From JACQFK01 sp036383955 (GTDB lineage: Bacteria > Planctomycetota > MHYJ01 > JACPRB01), in the NCBI GenBank assembly GCA_036383955.1, contig DASVNH010000266.1, forward strand, positions 31,069 through 95,068: 64,000 nt of DNA. Reading direction: 5' to 3'. Each line of letters starts with the position of its first letter. The first letter of the stretch is position 1. Position numbers and translations under genes: made by a program. This document shows, in pieces, positions 26,718 through 35,896 of this stretch. Under the pieces are notes generated by a model that had not been told where the DNA came from, searched no databases, and was given only the letters and a program-made list of their open reading frames with translations.

Positions 26718-28106
26718 CTAGGCGAGCAGCTTCTGGACCAGCTTGCCGTGGACGTCGGTGAGCCGGTAGTCGCGGCCCTGGAAGCGGGTGGTCAGCTTCG
26801 TGTGGTCGAACCCCAGGAGGTGAAGGATCGTCGCGTGCAGGTCGTGCACGTGCACGGGGTCCTCGACCGGGTTGTAGCCCAGCTCGTCGGTCGCGCCGAT
26901 CGTCGTGCCCGGCTTGATGCCCGCGCCGGCGAGCCACATCGTGAACGCGCGCGGATGGTGGTCCCGCCCGACGAAGCCCCCCTCGCGGCCCTCGCTCATC
27001 GGCGTCCGGCCGAACTCGCCGCCCCAGATCACCAGCGTCTCGTCGAGCAGGCCGCGGCGCTTGAGGTCCAGGATCAGCGCCGTCGCGGCCCGGTCCGTCT
27101 GCCGGCACATCTCGGGCAGCCCGTGGAGAATGTCGTCGCTCTTGTTCGTCCCGTGATGGTCCCAGCCGCGGTGGTACAGCTGCACGAAGCGCGTCCCCCG
27201 CTCCACCAGCCGGCGGGCGAGCAGGCAGTTGTTCGCGAACGAATTCTTCCCCGGCTCCGTCCCGTACATCTCGTGCGTCGCCTTCGACTCCTTCGACAGG
27301 TCCGCCAGCTCGGGCACGCTCGACTGCATCCGGTACGCCATCTCGTAGGCCGCGATCCGCGTGGCGATCTCGGGGTCCCCGACGTCCGCCAGCCGCTTCG
27401 CGTTCATCTCGCGCAGCAGCTCGATCGTCCGGCCGCGGGCTTCGGCATCGACGCCCTCCGGATTCGCCACGTTCGGCACGGGCTCGCCCTTCGTGCGGAG
27501 CTCGACGCCCTGGTACGTCGTGGGCAGGAACCCGCTCGACCAGCACGACGCGCCGGCGCCGGGATCGACCTTGCCCGAGACGAGCACGACGAAGCCGGGC
27601 AGGCTTTCGGAGTCGCTCCCGATCCCGTACATGAGCCAGGAGCCGAGGCTGGGCCGCCCGACGATCGTGTGCCCCGTGTTCATGAAGACTTGCGCGGGCG
27701 CGTGGTTGAAGTGGTTCGTGTGCATCGACTTCACGAACGCGACGTCGTCCGCGATCCCCGCGAGGCCCGGCAGCAGGTTCGAGATCGTCGCGCCGCACTG
27801 CCCGTGCTTCTGGAACTGATAAGGCGTCCCGAGCAGCTTGGGCACGCCCTTGATGAAGGCGAAGCGCTGGCCCTTGATGACTTCCTCCGGCACCGGCTGT
27901 CGATCGAACTTCTGGAGCGTCTCCTTCGGATCGAAGAGGTCCAGCTGCGACGGCGCGCCGCCCATGAAGAGGTAGATGACGTTCTTGGCTCTCGGCGCGA
28001 AGTGCGGCGCCCGCGCAGCGAGCGGGTTCGACTGCCCGAGCAGCTTCCCGAGCGCGATCGCGCCCAGGCCGGAGCCCAGGAAATACCGCCGCGTCAAATC
28101 GATCAT
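26718..28106 (-). CDS. DUF1501 protein, Tat-type N-terminus
   Basis: A 462-aa DUF1501 (sulfatase-fold) protein. It begins MIDLTRRYFLGSG, a twin-arginine-like export signal, followed by the family phrases VIYLFMGGAPSQLDLFDPK and ETLVIWGGEFGRTP. The C-terminal NPVEDPVHVHDLHATILHLLG segment is also typical. These proteins are almost always encoded beside a DUF1549/DUF1553 cytochrome protein in Planctomycetota, and that is so here: the ATG overlaps the stop of that gene by four bases. The biochemical role of the pair is not established; polysaccharide use has been proposed. Confidence 0.9.
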   Translation of the reverse strand: MIDLTRRYFLGSGLGAIALGKLLGQSNPLAARAPHFAPRAKNVIYLFMGGAPSQLDLFDPKETLQKFDRQPVPEEVIKGQRFAFIKGVPKLLGTPYQFQKHGQCGATISNLLPGLAGIADDVAFVKSMHTNHFNHAPAQVFMNTGHTIVGRPSLGSWLMYGIGSDSESLPGFVVLVSGKVDPGAGASCWSSGFLPTTYQGVELRTKGEPVPNVANPEGVDAEARGRTIELLREMNAKRLADVGDPEIATRIAAYEMAYRMQSSVPELADLSKESKATHEMYGTEPGKNSFANNCLLARRLVERGTRFVQLYHRGWDHHGTNKSDDILHGLPEMCRQTDRAATALILDLKRRGLLDETLVIWGGEFGRTPMSEGREGGFVGRDHHPRAFTMWLAGAGIKPGTTIGATDELGYNPVEDPVHVHDLHATILHLLGFDHTKLTTRFQGRDYRLTDVHGKLVQKLLA

Positions 28107-30202
28107 TCTCTCGTCAGCGTCTCGTCCAGGTTCAGCAGCGCGTTCGCCACCATCGTCCAGCCGTCCCTTTTCCGCGCCCGCTCGAGGAGGTCGAGCTCGT
28201 CCTTCGACGGCCTCCGCGTCGTACAGCGGCGGAAGCCCTCCTCGAGGGAGGTCTCCGCCATGAGCTTGCCGAGCGCCTTCGCGGCGTCCCAGGCGGCGGG
28301 GTCGTTGAGCGCCGACAGCGCCTGCAGCGGCGTGTTGGTCCGCGTCCGGCGCACCACGCACTGCTCGCGGGTGGGGGCGTCGAAGAGCGCGAACGCCACG
28401 AACGGCGCCGTGCGGCGCCAGTAGGTGTAGAGCCCGCGGCGGTAGCGGTCCTCGCCCTCGCTGGGCTTCCAGGTCATGTCCGTCTTGTTGATCGCGATCG
28501 CGCCGCTCGTGTCGGACTGGAGGGGAAAGACGCTCGGCCCGCCGATCTTCGCCGAGAGCAGGCCGGCGGCGGACAGCTGGACGTCGCGGATCATCTCCGC
28601 CTCGAGGCGGAAGCGCGCGCCGCGCGCGTAGAGGCGGTTCTGGGGGTCGGCGGCCAGGTGCTCGCGCGAGACGCGCGAGTCGCGCTTGTAGGCGGCGGAC
28701 GTCACGATCGTCTTCAGCAGCGCCTTCTGGCTCCAGCCCACCCGGACGAATTCCGTCGCCAGCCAGTCGAGCAGCTCGGGATGCGTCGGCGGCGGCGCCT
28801 GCGTGCCGAGGTCCTCGGGGGTGTCGACCAGCGGGCGTCCGAAGAGCGCGTCCCAGAGGCGGTTGACCGTGACGCGCGCGACGAGCGGGTTCTCCGGCGA
28901 GACCAGCCAGCGGGCGAGGCCCAGGCGGTCGAGCGGCGCCCCCTCCGGCCAGGGATGGAACGCGGCGGTGACGCCGGCGGTGACCTTCTCGCCGCGGGCC
29001 TCGTAGCCGCCGCGGATCCGCAGGTGGGTGGCGGGCTCCGCGCCGGGCTTCTCCGCGAAGACCAGCGCCGTCACGATCCCCTGGAGCTCCTTCTGCAGCT
29101 TGTCGATCTCCGCCTTCGGGGCCTTCTCCTTCTTCAGGCGCGCGAGCTCGTCGCGCTTCGCCTTCTGCTCCGGCGTCGGGAAGTCCATCGAGGTCTCGCT
29201 CTGCGTCTCGAAGAACGCGACCAGCTTGTAGAAATCCTTCTGCGCGATCGGGTCGTACTTGTGGTTGTGGCACTGCGCGCAGGCGTAGGTGCTGCCCAGC
29301 CACACCGTCGCCGTCGTGCTCGCCCGGTCGAGCAGCCGCTCCCAGCGGGCCTCGTCCGGGTCGACCCCGCCCTCCTCGTTCAGCATGGTGTTGCGGTGGA
29401 ACCCCGTCGCGATCCGCGTCGCCTCCGTCGCGTCCGGCAGCAGGTCCCCCGCGAACTGCTCGATCGTGAAGCGGTCGAACGGGACGTCGCGGTTGAAGGC
29501 GTCGATCACCCAGTCCCGCCACTTCCACATGACGCGGCGGCTGTCGATGTTGAAGCCGTTCGTGTCCGCGTAGCGCGCGAGATCGAGCCAGGGCCGCGCC
29601 CAGCGCTCCCCGTACCGCGGCGAGGCGAGCAGGCGGTCGACGAGCTTCTCGTAGTTCGGGTCGGCGAGGAAGGCGTCGACCTCCTCCAGCGTCGGCGGCA
29701 GGCCCGTGAGGTCGAGGCTCACCCGGCGGATCAGGGCTTCCTTCGACGCCTCGGGCGCCGGCTTCAGCGCCCCCCAGCGCGCGCCGATGAAGGCGTCGAT
29801 GGGCGCGACGTCCTTCCGCGGCGGCACCGGCCGGACGGGCTTGATATACGCCCAATGCTTCTTGGCCTCGACGACCGGCGCTCCCGTGTCGGGCCAGACG
29901 GCCCCTTCGTCGATCCATCGGCGGAGCACGGCGATCTTCTCGGGCGGCAGCGCGGAGGCCTTGGCCGGCATGCGCTCCTCGGGATCGGTCGAGGTCAGCA
30001 GCTTGATGAAGAGGCTTTCCGAGCTCTTGCCCGGCACGATCGCCGGCCCGGTGAGGCCGCCCTTCAGAGCGGGGCCGCGAGCGTCGAGCCGCAGCTGCGC
30101 CTTGGGCTTCGTCGCCCCGTGGCACTTCAGGCAGTGGGCCTTGAGGAGGGGCTCCACGTCGCGGACGAAGTCGACCTGCAGAGCCAGGAGCAGCGCGAGC
30201 AT
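28103..30202 (-). CDS. PSD1-type cytochrome protein (DUF1549/DUF1553)
   Basis: A 699-aa exported protein. After a short signal sequence comes a cytochrome-c-like domain with one haem-binding motif CLKCH (about residues 24-28). Then follow DUF1549 (about 140-350; PIDAFIGARW and WARPWLDLARYADTNGF) and DUF1553 (about 440-690; LARWLVSPENPLVARVTVNRLWDALFG). A second Cys pair, CAQCH, is visible near the middle. The gene is translationally coupled to the DUF1501 gene. Periplasmic electron transfer linked to substrate breakdown is assumed from the family, without experimental proof. Confidence 0.9.
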   Translation of the reverse strand: MLALLLALQVDFVRDVEPLLKAHCLKCHGATKPKAQLRLDARGPALKGGLTGPAIVPGKSSESLFIKLLTSTDPEERMPAKASALPPEKIAVLRRWIDEGAVWPDTGAPVVEAKKHWAYIKPVRPVPPRKDVAPIDAFIGARWGALKPAPEASKEALIRRVSLDLTGLPPTLEEVDAFLADPNYEKLVDRLLASPRYGERWARPWLDLARYADTNGFNIDSRRVMWKWRDWVIDAFNRDVPFDRFTIEQFAGDLLPDATEATRIATGFHRNTMLNEEGGVDPDEARWERLLDRASTTATVWLGSTYACAQCHNHKYDPIAQKDFYKLVAFFETQSETSMDFPTPEQKAKRDELARLKKEKAPKAEIDKLQKELQGIVTALVFAEKPGAEPATHLRIRGGYEARGEKVTAGVTAAFHPWPEGAPLDRLGLARWLVSPENPLVARVTVNRLWDALFGRPLVDTPEDLGTQAPPPTHPELLDWLATEFVRVGWSQKALLKTIVTSAAYKRDSRVSREHLAADPQNRLYARGARFRLEAEMIRDVQLSAAGLLSAKIGGPSVFPLQSDTSGAIAINKTDMTWKPSEGEDRYRRGLYTYWRRTAPFVAFALFDAPTREQCVVRRTRTNTPLQALSALNDPAAWDAAKALGKLMAETSLEEGFRRCTTRRPSKDELDLLERARKRDGWTMVANALLNLDETLTRE

Positions 30203-30206
30203 ACTC

Positions 30207-30908
30207 TTAGTTACCCCTGGGAGGGTCCAAAGTGACGCTTACGTCGCAAGCCGACACGCCCTTGGCGCGCGCCAGGACCCGGCCGTCGGGGCCCAGGATG
30301 ACGGAGCCGCCCTGGCCGGGCAGCGCGGGATCGCTCCGGGCCCAGTTGGCGTTCACGACCGTCACGTGGAAGCGACGGGCGAGGGCCCGCAATTGCGACA
30401 CGCGCGTATCGGGGCTCTCCTGCACCCAGGCCGACGGAAAAAGGAAGAGGTCGCAGGGCTCCAGCGTCTCGATGAAGTGCAGGTCGTAGCAGATCGCGGC
30501 GGCGACGCGGAGGCCGCGCCATTCGACGACCGGCGTCCCCAGATTACCCGGCGTGGCCCAGGTCTCGGGGATCCAGGGATGCCGCTTGCGCCAGTGGCCG
30601 GCGCGACGGCCCGCGGCGTCGAAGAGCACGCACGCGTTGTAGAACGCCTGGCCGTCGCGCTCGATGAGCGGCGCGGCGATCGCCGTCCCGTGCCGCGCGG
30701 CGAGGGCGGCGACGGCCTGCATCGTCGGGCCGTCGAGCGGCTCGGCGAAGCGGCGGAGGTCGAAGTCCCCCTCCGGCGAGACGTAGCCGGTGAACGCGGC
30801 CTCGGGGAGGACGGCGAGGTCGACGTCTTTCAAGCGCTCCTCGAGCCGCGCGAGGGCGCCGGGGACGTCGCCCCACACGTGAGCCATCTGAAGGGCGCGG
30901 ATCCGCAC
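30207..30908 (-). CDS. Carbon-nitrogen hydrolase (nitrilase superfamily)
   Basis: A 233-aa amidohydrolase of the nitrilase superfamily. The catalytic triad is visible: Glu in LPEAAFTGY, Lys in WRKRHPW and Cys in AAAICYDLHF. These enzymes hydrolyse C-N bonds of small amides, nitriles or ureido compounds; the substrate here is unknown. The start is GTG at 30908. The gene lies four bases upstream of the PSD1 gene on the same strand, so it may be the first gene of that operon. It is slightly shorter than typical members (about 260-300 aa) but keeps all core motifs. Confidence 0.85.
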   Translation of the reverse strand: MRIRALQMAHVWGDVPGALARLEERLKDVDLAVLPEAAFTGYVSPEGDFDLRRFAEPLDGPTMQAVAALAARHGTAIAAPLIERDGQAFYNACVLFDAAGRRAGHWRKRHPWIPETWATPGNLGTPVVEWRGLRVAAAICYDLHFIETLEPCDLFLFPSAWVQESPDTRVSQLRALARRFHVTVVNANWARSDPALPGQGGSVILGPDGRVLARAKGVSACDVSVTLDPPRGN

Positions 30909-30931
30909 GGCCCGATTGTAGACTAGGACGC

Positions 30932-31900
30932 GTGAAGGTGTTCTTCGTCGGGCCCATCGTCGACTTCCTCCTGATCGGCGGGCTGTCGATCCTGGGCGCG
31001 ATGGGCTGCCTGGCGCTCGATCGCGCGGAGCTGTCGTTCGACGCCGTGGCCCTCGTGGTGGCGCTGGGCTGGATCGTGAACTGGCCTCACTTCGCCGCGA
31101 CGAGCTTCCGGCTTTACCGCTCGCGGGAGAGCATGCTCCAGTATCCGGCGACGTCCTTCGGCGTGCCGCTGCTGGTGCTGGCGGGCGTCGCGTGCGCCTT
31201 CGCGTGGCCGCGGACGGCGGGGATGTCCTTCGTGAAGCTCTTCATGCTCTGGTCGCCCTATCACTTCGCGGGGCAGACGCTGGGCCTGACGCTGCTCTAC
31301 GCGCGGCGGGCGGGGCTGACGGTCGGGCGGCTGGACCGGGCGGCGTACGCCGGCTTCATCTTCGCGACCTATCTCTGGCTGGTGGTCTCGCAGGAGGCGG
31401 GGGTCGTGCCCGCCGATCCGCGGCTGCCGTCGCTGCGCCTGCCGGAGTGGATGTCGTGGGCCGCGCTGGCCGCCATGCACGTGCTGGGCCTGGCGGCGCT
31501 CGCGGCGTTCGCGCGCGCGTGCCTGACGGCGCGGCGCCTGTGGCCGCCGATCATCCTGCTGCCGGCCGTCGCGCAGTACGTCTGGTTCGTCGCGGGCTCG
31601 CGCCTGGAGAGCTTCAACCTCTTCGTCCCGTTCTTCCACTCGCTGCAGTACCTGCTGATCGCCTGGGCCGTCCAGCTCAAGGAGCGGCGCAACTCGACGC
31701 TGCCGTGGTACCTCATCAACGTGGCGGTCGGCGCGCTGCTGTTCTGGGTCCTGCCGCGGGCTGTGCATCTGCTGAGCGGCGTGCCCCTTCCCTTCACGGC
31801 GCTGATCCTCGGCGCGGCCGTCCAGATCCACCACTTCTTCGTCGACGGCGTGATCTGGAAGCTGCGGAATCCGCGGGTCGACGCGTTGGTGCGCGCGTGA
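30932..31900 (+). CDS. Polytopic membrane protein of unknown function
   Basis: A 322-aa integral membrane protein with about eight hydrophobic segments. Histidines cluster at membrane borders: NWPHFAATSF near residue 50, SPYHFAGQT near 110, FHSLQYL near 235, and a C-terminal IHHFFVDGVIWKLR. This His pattern suggests metal coordination at the membrane, as in membrane desaturases or hydroxylases, but the family was not identified. It is the first gene of a tightly overlapping set with a mini membrane protein (GTGA overlap) and an HDAC-like gene. Confidence 0.6.
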   Translation: MKVFFVGPIVDFLLIGGLSILGAMGCLALDRAELSFDAVALVVALGWIVNWPHFAATSFRLYRSRESMLQYPATSFGVPLLVLAGVACAFAWPRTAGMSFVKLFMLWSPYHFAGQTLGLTLLYARRAGLTVGRLDRAAYAGFIFATYLWLVVSQEAGVVPADPRLPSLRLPEWMSWAALAAMHVLGLAALAAFARACLTARRLWPPIILLPAVAQYVWFVAGSRLESFNLFVPFFHSLQYLLIAWAVQLKERRNSTLPWYLINVAVGALLFWVLPRAVHLLSGVPLPFTALILGAAVQIHHFFVDGVIWKLRNPRVDALVRA

Positions 31901-32057
31901 GTCGACGTCCCTGGCTGCTGGCGCTGGTCCTGACGGCGTTTTTCGCGCTCTTTACGACGGGGCTGACGGGGCCGCGGTCGACGGCCCGCTCCTGCGCCCT
32001 GCTGTTCGGGGCGGTCGCGGTGTTCCGCCTCATGGCCGGCTTCGAGAAAGGACGCGC

Positions 32058-32061
<4 letters not shown>
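31897..32061 (+). CDS. Mini membrane protein, 54 aa
   Basis: A 54-aa protein starting at GTG 31897, which overlaps the stop of the preceding membrane protein (GTGA). It has two hydrophobic stretches (about residues 6-24 and 31-47) joined by a short Gly/Pro/Arg loop and ends in FEKGRA. Its stop overlaps the start of the HDAC-like gene (ATGA), so three genes are translationally coupled. The coupling on both sides is the best evidence that it is real. A partner or stabilising role for the larger membrane protein is inferred. Confidence 0.55.
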
Positions 32062-33014
<953 letters not shown>

Positions 33015-33019
33015 CGGCG

Positions 33020-33496
33020 TCAGGCCGACGTCACCCGCCTCTTGAAGCCGACGTGCACCACGAAGGTCAGGACCGAGCGCTCGCGGTCGACCCGGATGGG
33101 TTTCGGAGCCCCCGCGGCTCCGCAGAGCTCGCACTGGGGCAGGCTTACCCTCAACGTTTCTCCGGAGCGGCCCCGCCGTTCATCATCTCCCCCTTCCGCG
33201 AAGAAGGCTACCAGCGGGGAGATCAGGCCCATCAGCGCCCCAAACACGGCGACGAGCCAGGAGTCATTCCCCCCCGACCCTTCCCCAGGAATCCTGGATT
33301 TCACCTGGATGACGCGCTCCGTGGGGCTGTCGCAGTCGCAACAGTACGGCGGCAGCGGAAGCGCCTCGGACACCGCGAGCGCGGTACGGCTGGGATCCGT
33401 GCCGGCCAAGTCCTTAATGTTCTTCCGGCAGGACGGACATTCACCGGAAGCGCTGGGAAAGACGCCCGTATAGCAGTGCGGGCATTCCTCGAGCAT
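33020..33496 (-). CDS. Zinc-ribbon membrane-associated protein
   Basis: A 158-aa protein. It opens with CPHC and CPSC, a four-Cys zinc ribbon, followed by a second Cys cluster (YCCDCDSP near residue 52) and a hydrophobic segment (about 78-98). A further CELCG lies near residue 121. Small proteins of this layout are frequent in planctomycete genomes without a known role. The stop is five bases from the convergent HDAC-like gene. The HEAT-repeat gene lies immediately upstream on the same strand (24-bp gap). Confidence 0.55.
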   Translation of the reverse strand: MLEECPHCYTGVFPSASGECPSCRKNIKDLAGTDPSRTALAVSEALPLPPYCCDCDSPTERVIQVKSRIPGEGSGGNDSWLVAVFGALMGLISPLVAFFAEGGDDERRGRSGETLRVSLPQCELCGAAGAPKPIRVDRERSVLTFVVHVGFKRRVTSA

Positions 33497-33520
33497 GCGT
33501 CACCCTTCAGGAAGGTGGCG

Positions 33521-34915
33521 TCACTTCTTGCGCGCTTCCATCAGCAAAGCCTCCGCTTCCCGGGTCGCGACGTGCTTCGGGTGGGACTTGATGATGTCTT
33601 CGAGCGTCGACACGGCCTTCGCTCGGTCGCCCTTTTTCAAGAGCTCCCTCGCGATGAAGATGTTCGCCTGGATGAACTGACGGTCGAGCTCGTCATCGGT
33701 CAGCGCCGGTTCCTGGAGTGGCGTCACCGGAATGGCTCCCGCCTGAGGGGAGCGCCGACGGACGCTCTTGATAACTTCGCGCCAGGCGTGACACGCGCGT
33801 GGAGCGTGCTTGGAGTCGACCCCCGCCGCGGCGTCCCTGATTCGCAGGAGCGCCGGCAGCGAGGAGGCGTCCGCGCTGGCCGCGATCGCGGCGGTTTTGT
33901 CCGTCTTCAGCCCCTCTGCCTTCAAAGCTTCGCCGATGGCATCGCGCAGCTCTTCCGGCGAAAGCGTGGCCGCGGGGGCGGCTTCGCCCGACTTCCGCAG
34001 GTGATTCACGGCGAGCTCCAGCTCACCCCGAACGCCATCATCCCGCTCGCCTTCCAGCGCCTTTCCTAGCGCGGGCAGAGCGGCGGGGTCGCCAAACTCG
34101 TATAGCGCGTAGGCCGCGCAGAAGCGGGCCATGGGTTCCTTGCTATTCAGCAGGCCCTGGATCGGACCCGCGAGATCCTTGGCGCCCAGCTCGCCGAGCG
34201 CATAAGCCGCGGCCCCCGCGCTGAGATCATCGCGGCGGAGGAGGTCGGCCAGCAATGAACGCGCGCCGTCGTCGAAGAACGCCCCCAATGCCAGCGCGGC
34301 ATTGGACCGGACATGGTCTTCCGGGTCCGAGAGGAACGGATACAGGTAGGGAATGCAGTCGCGACCGTAGGTCGAAAGGACGAAGAAGATCGCGTCCTGC
34401 TGGCTGATGGTCCACATGTGCAGGCCGGTGAAGCGATTCACCTGGGCCTTTCGGACCCTCAAGACGGCGAAGACGGCCCGAAGCTTCCCGGGGTCCTTTA
34501 ACCGCGCGGTCGCCCGCGCCGCGCCGTAGACAAACTCGAAGACGGGATCGACCTCCTTCACTCGCGCCAAAGCCCACGTCAGAAAGGCCTCTCCCCGATC
34601 TTCGTCGAGGCTGACGAGGTATCCTCCGATCGTCAAGCGGGCATGATCGTCGCTCGCGCCGCGCAGGAGACGGGCTCCCACTCCGCACGCGACTTCACGA
34701 GCCGCTTCAAGCGTTCGCCTCGCGGCATCGATTCGGCCCCGCTCAACACCGGCCCCCGGCTTCGCCGCCAGCAGATCGGCCCATGCGGCCTCCACGTCCG
34801 GCGAAGTCTTCGTCCCCCAGACATCCCAGGACGGTTCCGATATCTCTGGCAGCGACTTGCCTTGAGAAGCGGCCGCGGACAACCCCAGAAAGAGGCTTAG
34901 AAGGGCCGTTCTCAT
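33521..34915 (-). CDS. Exported HEAT-repeat protein
   Basis: A 464-aa protein with a signal peptide (MRTALLSLFLGLSAAASQG), which sets the start at 34915. The centre carries HEAT/PBS-lyase-like repeats: DHVRSNAALALGAFFDDGA, SAGAAAYALGELGAKD and MARFCAAYALYEFGD, each about 30 residues. The C-terminal part is helical and ends in a TPR-like segment (REAEALLMEARKK). HEAT arrays usually form protein-binding scaffolds in the periplasm here. Base composition in this gene and its neighbours up to about 39 kb is visibly less GC-rich than the flanks. Confidence 0.7.
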   Translation of the reverse strand: MRTALLSLFLGLSAAASQGKSLPEISEPSWDVWGTKTSPDVEAAWADLLAAKPGAGVERGRIDAARRTLEAAREVACGVGARLLRGASDDHARLTIGGYLVSLDEDRGEAFLTWALARVKEVDPVFEFVYGAARATARLKDPGKLRAVFAVLRVRKAQVNRFTGLHMWTISQQDAIFFVLSTYGRDCIPYLYPFLSDPEDHVRSNAALALGAFFDDGARSLLADLLRRDDLSAGAAAYALGELGAKDLAGPIQGLLNSKEPMARFCAAYALYEFGDPAALPALGKALEGERDDGVRGELELAVNHLRKSGEAAPAATLSPEELRDAIGEALKAEGLKTDKTAAIAASADASSLPALLRIRDAAAGVDSKHAPRACHAWREVIKSVRRRSPQAGAIPVTPLQEPALTDDELDRQFIQANIFIARELLKKGDRAKAVSTLEDIIKSHPKHVATREAEALLMEARKK

Positions 34916-34977
34916 CGTCCGATCCTCAGGCAAACCCGGAGGAATTGTACCTTGCGCACTTCGAGCGTCGGCGTCGA

Positions 34978-35826
34978 ATGGACGTGAAGAAGGCGGCGGC
35001 GTTCCTGTCGATCGCGGCCCTGGGCGCGGTCGCCTACCTGGGCGCCTCGCACGACACGTCGGTCCTGGCCAAGGCGTCCGGAAATCTGGAGATCACGCGG
35101 GACGTCGACTACGGCCCGGCGACGCTCGACCTCGCGCGCCCGAAGGACGTCGCGCGGCCGCGCCCCGCCCTCCTGATGATCCATCCGGGCGGCTGGGTCC
35201 AGGGCGACAAGTCGGCCTATCACGCCTTGATGCTTCAGTACGCGGAGCTCGGCTACGTGACCGCGAGCGTCAACTTCCGGCCCGAGCCCTTCCCGGCGCC
35301 GGTCGACGACTGCCGCCGGGCGCTCCGGTGGCTGCGCGAGAACGCGACGTCCCACGGCATCGATCCGGCGCGGATCGGCGTCCTGGGCTGGTCCTCGGGA
35401 GCGCACCTGGCCGCGCTGCTCGCGCTCTCGGACGGCGGCGTTCAGGCCGTCGTGGGCTTCGCGGGCGTCTACGACTTCCTGATCGAGACGAGCGGGGCCT
35501 TCCCGAACGACGAGAACGACCCGGTGGTGTCCCGCTTCCTCGGAGGGCCGCCGCGTTCCAACCCCGACACGGCGCGGAAGGCGTCGCCGCTCCACCATCT
35601 CGACGCGCAGGATCCGCCGCTGCTCCTGTTCCACGGGGAGCTGGACCGGAGGATCGACGTCGAACAAGCGCGGCGCTTCGCGGCGGCCCTCAAGGCCCTC
35701 GGCCGCGACGACGAGGTGATCCTCCTGCCGGGGGTGGATCATGGACGCGACGTCCTCCCCGTCGACGCGGAGAGCCGCGAACGGGTCCGCCGCTTCCTGG
35801 CCCGGCATCTGCGACCCGAGAAGTAG
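34978..35826 (+). CDS. Exported alpha/beta hydrolase (BD-FAE-like)
   Basis: A 282-aa esterase-like protein. A hydrophobic N-terminal segment (AAAFLSIAALGAVAYLG) indicates export or anchoring. The oxyanion motif HPGGW lies near residue 62, and the nucleophile motif GWSSGAH near 142. The Asp is in LLLFHGELDRRID and the His in GVDHGRD near the C-terminus, so the triad is complete. The relatives are acetyl or feruloyl esterases and kynurenine-formamidase-like hydrolases. The start ATG at 34978 has no clear ribosome site; it was chosen for the hydrophobic N-terminus. Confidence 0.8.
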   Translation: MDVKKAAAFLSIAALGAVAYLGASHDTSVLAKASGNLEITRDVDYGPATLDLARPKDVARPRPALLMIHPGGWVQGDKSAYHALMLQYAELGYVTASVNFRPEPFPAPVDDCRRALRWLRENATSHGIDPARIGVLGWSSGAHLAALLALSDGGVQAVVGFAGVYDFLIETSGAFPNDENDPVVSRFLGGPPRSNPDTARKASPLHHLDAQDPPLLLFHGELDRRIDVEQARRFAAALKALGRDDEVILLPGVDHGRDVLPVDAESRERVRRFLARHLRPEK

Positions 35827-35870
35827 AGCGCCCTCCCGCGTCACGGAAACCGACCCTCCCGCCTCAGCCT

Positions 35871-35896
35871 CATACGGCGTTGGAGGATCCCGTATG
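35871..35896 (+). promoter_or_regulatory. Hairpin with ribosome site in loop and start codon in stem
   Basis: CATACGG (35871-35877) pairs perfectly with CCGTATG (35890-35896). The 12-nt loop contains GGAGG, and the ATG start of the pseudokinase gene is part of the right arm. Such a fold could limit or time translation initiation. The 7-bp stem is short, so the effect may be modest. Confidence 0.4.
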